Shown in pieces: positions 29,185 to 32,997 of a stretch of DNA of 32,997 nt. This DNA is from Pediococcus parvulus (GTDB taxonomy: Bacteria > Bacillota > Bacilli > Lactobacillales > Lactobacillaceae). The DNA is taken from the NCBI RefSeq assembly GCF_007990205.1, contig NZ_BJWE01000019.1, positions 1-32,997 on the forward strand, read 5' to 3'. Positions within the stretch are counted from its first letter, which is position 1. Each line of letters begins with the position of its first letter. A model generated the notes under the pieces. It did no database searches. It saw nothing but the letters and a program-made list of their open reading frames with translations, and was not told where the DNA came from. A program made the position numbers and the translations under genes.

Positions 29185-30669
29185 GTGAAAAATGAACCTA
29201 AATTAGTCGATCAATTTGTGGATGAAATCCTGAAAAGGGGTACCTATCATGAATTGGACCGGCGCTATTTGATTAACCGAATTTTTGCGTTGGTCGGTGA
29301 ACAGTCATTGACGTCTAAACAAACCGCCGTTGATTTGTTGCAGCTGCATGATTTGTTGATTGAAACGGCCATCCAAAATGGCAAGATTCAAGATAACCCA
29401 ACGGAACGGGAAATTTTAGGTGCTGATCTTATGGACTTCGTGACCCCAACGCCTTATCAAGTAAATACTAAGTTTTGGGATCTGTATCAAAAAAGCCCGC
29501 AGTCGGCGACGGGTTACTTTTATAAGTTAAGTCGTGAAAATGATTATATTAAAACACGGGCAATCGCCAAGAATATTGAGTTTCCAGTGCCAACTGACTA
29601 TGGCAAATTGGAAATTACAATTAATTTATCTAAACCAGAAAAGGATCCACGGGCGATTGCGTTGGCTCAAACGACGGTTTCAACGAGTTATCCGCAGTGT
29701 CAGTTGTGCATGGAAAATGAAGGTTACGAGGGCCGAGTCGGCTATCCAGCACGCGGCAATCACCGAATTGTGCGCATGCAATTGGATGGAGAAACGTGGG
29801 GCTTTCAGTATTCGCCGTACGCTTATTTTGCGGAGCACTGCATCTTTATTTCAGATGAGCATCGGCCAATGCACATTGATCGGCCTACCTTTCAGAACTT
29901 AATGGCGATTGTAAAATACTTTCCAGATTATTTTGTCGGTAGCAATGCGGATCTCCCAATTGTGGGCGGTTCGATGCTGAGTCACGATCATTATCAAGGT
30001 GGTAAGCACGAGTTTCCAATGGCGGTAGCGGCAGTTGAAACACCGTTTGAATTGACAGGGTTTGCGAATGTTTCGGCCGGTATTGTGAAATGGCCGATGT
30101 CGGTGATTCGCCTGAAGAGTGGGTCAGAATCGAGTTTAGTGGATGCGGCAACCAAAATTTTAAGAGTTTGGCAGGAATATGACGATCCTAAACGTGATAT
30201 TCGGCATGAAACTGAGGGGGTGCAGCATCACACCATTACCCCGATTGTCCGAAAACGCGCGGGGCGATTTGAGATGGATTTGGTGTTGCGAGATAATCAA
30301 ACGTCAAAACAATACCCAGACGGAATCTTTCATCCGCATCAAGATGTGCAACACATCAAAAAAGAAAATATCGGTCTGATTGAGGTTATGGGGCGAGCTA
30401 TTTTGCCGGCGCGCCTGAAGAACGAATTGCAGGAAGTGGAACGCTACTTGTTAAACCAACCGAACGAAATGAAAGCTTACCATCAAAAATGGGCTGATCA
30501 TTTAAAATCCAAACACGATTTCACGACGGCTAATGTCGAACAGATTGTGGATCAAGAAGTGGGGCACGTGTTTTTGCGCGTCTTGGAGGATGCTGGAATT
30601 TTCAAGCGCACTTCAGATGGGCAAGCAGGGTTTAAGCAGTTTATTCAAAAAGTTAATGCAACCAACTGA
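29185..30669 (+). CDS. galT: Galactose-1-phosphate uridylyltransferase (class II)
   Basis: 494 aa, the long form typical of Firmicutes, unlike the ~350-aa class I enzyme. It swaps galactose-1-P with UDP-glucose. Recognisable: YPQCQLCMENEGYEGRVGYPARGNHR, EHCIFISDEHRPM, and SMLSHDHYQGGKHEFP, the His-rich active-site segment. Start is GTG 29185 with AGAGG about 9 nt upstream. It ends the gal transcript at the terminator 30692-30717. Confidence 0.96.
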   Translation: MKNEPKLVDQFVDEILKRGTYHELDRRYLINRIFALVGEQSLTSKQTAVDLLQLHDLLIETAIQNGKIQDNPTEREILGADLMDFVTPTPYQVNTKFWDLYQKSPQSATGYFYKLSRENDYIKTRAIAKNIEFPVPTDYGKLEITINLSKPEKDPRAIALAQTTVSTSYPQCQLCMENEGYEGRVGYPARGNHRIVRMQLDGETWGFQYSPYAYFAEHCIFISDEHRPMHIDRPTFQNLMAIVKYFPDYFVGSNADLPIVGGSMLSHDHYQGGKHEFPMAVAAVETPFELTGFANVSAGIVKWPMSVIRLKSGSESSLVDAATKILRVWQEYDDPKRDIRHETEGVQHHTITPIVRKRAGRFEMDLVLRDNQTSKQYPDGIFHPHQDVQHIKKENIGLIEVMGRAILPARLKNELQEVERYLLNQPNEMKAYHQKWADHLKSKHDFTTANVEQIVDQEVGHVFLRVLEDAGIFKRTSDGQAGFKQFIQKVNATN

Positions 30670-30691
30670 GGTAATTCAGTTAGTAGGTAAA

Positions 30692-30717
30692 GGCCACATG
30701 GAAGTGGTCATTTTTTT
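30692..30717 (+). terminator. Terminator of the gal operon
   Basis: GGCCAC (30692-30697) with GTGGTC (30704-30709), one G-T pair, 6-nt loop, then seven T's (30711-30717). Confidence 0.75.
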
Positions 30718-30760
30718 GGTGAAAATTGAAAGCCCTTTACTCGTTGAAATACCTAAAAAA

Positions 30761-30769
30761 TGTTAAAAT
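30761..30769 (+). promoter_or_regulatory. Extended -10 promoter of the usp gene
   Basis: TGTTAAAAT, i.e. TGn plus TAAAAT, about 39 nt before the ATG. TTGAAA at 30744-30749 is only 14 nt away, short for a -35. Confidence 0.4.
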
Positions 30770-30807
30770 TAGGATGTTAAATAATATGCAATTGGGGGAA
30801 TTTTAAG

Positions 30808-31257
30808 ATGAGCGAAAGCCGCTTAGATCCAAAACGATTTTCAAAAATATTAGTTGGGGTTGATGATTCCCCAGATGCCCAGTTGGCGTTTCGGTTTGCG
30901 ATGAACCGCGCCAAACAAGACAATGCCGAACTCGATATTGTATCCATTTTAGAACAGGATGATATCAATATTTATCAGGCATTGAACAAGGATTACATTT
31001 TAGACAAACGTGATGAGCTCGAGAAACATTTACAGGGTTATCGCAAAATTGCGGAAGAATTTGGGATTCGCAAGGTTGAAACCTACACTGCTGAAGGTGA
31101 TGCCGGTGAAACGATTGTAAAAGACGTGATTCCGCATGTTAATCCGGATTTGTTAGTTATTGGTTCTTCTTCTAAGTCCGGAGTTGCCCGCTACTTTGGT
31201 AGTCAGGCTTCCTATATGGCAAAGTATTCACCAGTTTCTGTATTGGTTATTCGTTAG
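30808..31257 (+). CDS. Universal stress protein (UspA family)
   Basis: 149-aa single Usp domain, cytoplasmic dimer, general stress role. Start strand KILVGVDDSPDAQLAFRFAM; ADP/ATP-loop region LVIGSSSKSGVARYFGSQASYM, which departs from the usual GxxGxxxxxxxxxGS form (GSSSKSG), so nucleotide binding is uncertain; final strand SVLVIR. GGGGGAA lies upstream. Monocistronic between the gal terminator and the oxidase promoter. Confidence 0.92.
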   Translation: MSESRLDPKRFSKILVGVDDSPDAQLAFRFAMNRAKQDNAELDIVSILEQDDINIYQALNKDYILDKRDELEKHLQGYRKIAEEFGIRKVETYTAEGDAGETIVKDVIPHVNPDLLVIGSSSKSGVARYFGSQASYMAKYSPVSVLVIR

Positions 31258-31268
31258 TTTAAGAGCGC

Positions 31269-31297
31269 TTGAATTTTAGTTTGTAAGTAGTTAGAAT
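31269..31297 (+). promoter_or_regulatory. Promoter of the multicopper oxidase gene
   Basis: TTGAAT (31269-31274), 17-nt spacer, TAGAAT (31292-31297). TTAGAAT (31291-31297) is repeated inverted at 31316-31322 (ATTCTAA), which could be an operator or a leader hairpin. Confidence 0.6.
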
Positions 31298-31338
31298 GAT
31301 TATTAGAAGCAAATAATTCTAAAAGAAGGCTTAAAATA

Positions 31339-32874
31339 ATGGCAAAGCAAGTTTATAACGATTATTTTTTTGATGAGCCAGCATGGAATACGCATGATGG
31401 CGGATATGTGCCGCTTGAAGAGCCGACGACACCGCAACGAAAGCTGCATGTACCAGCAGTTTTGCAGCCTGATAAGGAAACCGACACGGATATGTATTAC
31501 ACCGTGACGGCCGAAGAGGGTGAAACGCAATTATTACCGGGTCCAAAAACGAAAACCTGGGGTTATAACGGCAGTTTGTTAGGTAAAACGATTATCTTCA
31601 AACGGGGAAAGACCATTCATATCACGTTGAAAAATGATCTCCATGAACTGACTACCTTTCACTGGCATGGTTTAAATGTGCCAGGGCCATATATTGATGG
31701 CGGCTGTCATGCACCTGTTTATCCAGGTGAATCCAGTGACATTGAATTTGTCTGCAATCAGCCAGCGGCAACACTTTGGCTTCATGCGCATCCATGCCCA
31801 TCGACTGCCCAACAGGTATGGCATGGTTTAGCGACTCCGGTGGTTGTTCAAGACGATGTGGAATCCAAATTACCTTTACCACGTAATTATGGCGTGGACG
31901 ACTTTCCACTAGTTTTGCAAGACCGCAATTTCCACGAGGATAATCAGTGGGATTATAAGGCAGATTATGATCCCGATGGCGTTCAGGGTAAAACCCCAAT
32001 GATCAACGGAACGATCAATCCTTATATTGATGTCACGACCCAACGTGTTCGTTTACGTGTGCTGGATGGTGCTAACCGGCGGGAGTTCCGTCTGCATTTT
32101 AATGATGACTTGGAGTTTGCCCAAGTAGCTTCTGATGGTGGTATTATGCCAGAGCCGGTCTATTTCACTAAAGTCATGCTGACCTGTGCCGAACGGGATG
32201 AGTTTATCGTTGATTTCGGCAAGTATCACGATGGCGATGAAGTGGCGTTAATGTCAGATGATGTGCCGTTGGTTCATTTCCGCATTCACCAATTTGCCAA
32301 AGACGAGACAAAGTTGCCAGATCATTTGGTTGATCAACCTAATTTGACCGTTACACCAGGGACCAAAACGCGCCATGTAGTGATGTCTGGGATGGACGAA
32401 GAAGTTGCAATTGATGGCAAGAAGTTTAACATGCAACGTATTGATGCGCGTCAAAAAGTTGGTGATGTCGTTTTATGGGATGTGACCAATACCAACGATA
32501 TGGTGGGGGGCATGATTCATCCTTTCCATATTCACGGAACTCAATTTTTGGTCGTTTCCAGAAATGGGCATGCGCCATATCCAAACGAGCATGGTTGGAA
32601 GGATACGGTAAGTGTTAATCCGAATGAACATGTTCAGATTAAAGTGCGATTTGAGTACACCGGTGTCTATATGTATCACTGTCATATTATTGAACACGAA
32701 GATGGTGGTATGATGGCGCAGATTGAGTCGTATGATCCAGACCATCCAAAGACCTATAAGTTGATGGATATGGATACTTTGATGAATGCCTTCGCGAAGG
32801 AAAACAACATTGAGCCAAAAGATTTGTGGCTTGGTGGCATGGGATCCTATGAAAAAATGGGCATGAAGATGTAA
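31339..32874 (+). CDS. Multicopper oxidase (laccase/CotA-like)
   Basis: 511-aa three-cupredoxin oxidase. All copper motifs present: H108-W-H110-G, H149-A-H151, H394-P-F-H397-I-H399, and H447-C448-H449 ... H453 ... M458 (Cys and Met of the type 1 site). No signal peptide or Tat motif at the N-terminus (MAKQVYNDYFFDEPAW), so it should be cytoplasmic, like CotA and lactobacillus laccase-type enzymes. Possible roles are oxidation of phenolics or biogenic amines, or Cu(I)/Mn oxidation; the substrate cannot be read from sequence. GAAGG precedes the ATG. Confidence 0.95.
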   Translation: MAKQVYNDYFFDEPAWNTHDGGYVPLEEPTTPQRKLHVPAVLQPDKETDTDMYYTVTAEEGETQLLPGPKTKTWGYNGSLLGKTIIFKRGKTIHITLKNDLHELTTFHWHGLNVPGPYIDGGCHAPVYPGESSDIEFVCNQPAATLWLHAHPCPSTAQQVWHGLATPVVVQDDVESKLPLPRNYGVDDFPLVLQDRNFHEDNQWDYKADYDPDGVQGKTPMINGTINPYIDVTTQRVRLRVLDGANRREFRLHFNDDLEFAQVASDGGIMPEPVYFTKVMLTCAERDEFIVDFGKYHDGDEVALMSDDVPLVHFRIHQFAKDETKLPDHLVDQPNLTVTPGTKTRHVVMSGMDEEVAIDGKKFNMQRIDARQKVGDVVLWDVTNTNDMVGGMIHPFHIHGTQFLVVSRNGHAPYPNEHGWKDTVSVNPNEHVQIKVRFEYTGVYMYHCHIIEHEDGGMMAQIESYDPDHPKTYKLMDMDTLMNAFAKENNIEPKDLWLGGMGSYEKMGMKM

Positions 32875-32997
32875 GGCTAAATTCTAAGTAACTAAAGGTT
32901 GAAACCACAAAAACTTATCTTGTTGCTTGATACGAAAACGTTCATAGTATCAAAATTAGATTAAATTTCCGTCTTCCAGCAAATTTGGGCTGGAACG

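Noticed and set aside
31652-31999. 115-codon minus-strand frame inside the oxidase gene
   Set aside because: Antisense shadow of a gene with all copper ligands intact.
1-32997. CRISPR array, tRNA/rRNA genes, complete insertion sequence or prophage genes
   Set aside because: No regularly spaced repeats, no cloverleaf or rRNA-like sequence and no intact transposase, integrase or phage structural gene were seen.
32875-32997. Possible gene or promoter at the right edge
   Set aside because: Only 123 nt with short interrupted frames; nothing supportable.

Overview
The window reads as a low-GC Gram-positive chromosome, most likely a member of the Lactobacillaceae. The support is AAGGAGG-type ribosome sites, frequent GTG/TTG starts, several PTS operons, a LevR/sigma-54 sugar operon, a manganese catalase with lactobacillus-type ligands, class II GalT, an orphan MsmK-type ATPase and a leaderless multicopper oxidase. 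Roughly the first 25 kb is accessory sugar-uptake DNA; from about 27.7 kb the sequence is visibly richer in G+C and looks like housekeeping DNA.

Layout. (1) 1-2212: end of a mannose-family PTS operon (EIIC, EIID) with a SIS-domain sugar isomerase/deglycase of the FrlB/GfrF type, pointing to Amadori compounds or amino sugars. (2) 2213-5240: a gene-poor stretch with terminators on both strands around a two-gene unit, a MazG-like NTP pyrophosphohydrolase followed by a GIY-YIG + DUF2075 helicase-like protein; this pair is the best candidate for an undescribed system. (3) 5178-10578: LacI regulator, sugar-6-P 3-epimerase, RpiB, a DUF7916-like barrel protein and a beta-glucoside-family EIIBCA, with twin identical operators. 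The gene set fits allose/allulose use. The EIIBCA is cut by one in-frame TAA, and a PRD antiterminator fragment follows. (4) 10664-13333: ComK-like protein with a small partner, GntR/UTRA regulator, and a divergent SIS protein that has lost its middle by an in-frame deletion. (5) 13360-24215: HAD phosphatase/phosphomutase, LevR, then a textbook -24/-12 promoter driving EIIB-EIIB-EIIC-EIID-EIIA-GH13-GH31. LevR would activate sigma-54 RNA polymerase, the PTS would import an alpha-glucoside, and the two alpha-glucosidases would cleave it. A three-way-junction RNA with a terminator tail lies between EIID and EIIA. (6) 24231-26225: manganese catalase with a PerR-like palindrome, a HicAB toxin-antitoxin module bracketed by direct repeats, and a 44-codon ORF. 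(7) 26267-32874: MsmK-type ATPase, a 78-aa protein, galK-galT, a universal stress protein and a multicopper oxidase.

A recurring theme is decay of sugar genes: an in-frame TAG in the first EIIC, a nonsense codon in EIIBCA, a doubtful rpiB/DUF7916 junction, a gutted SIS gene and a PRD fragment. This could be real gene loss or, for the single-base cases, sequencing error; the sequence alone cannot tell.

All family names come from motifs and recalled family knowledge; no search was run.
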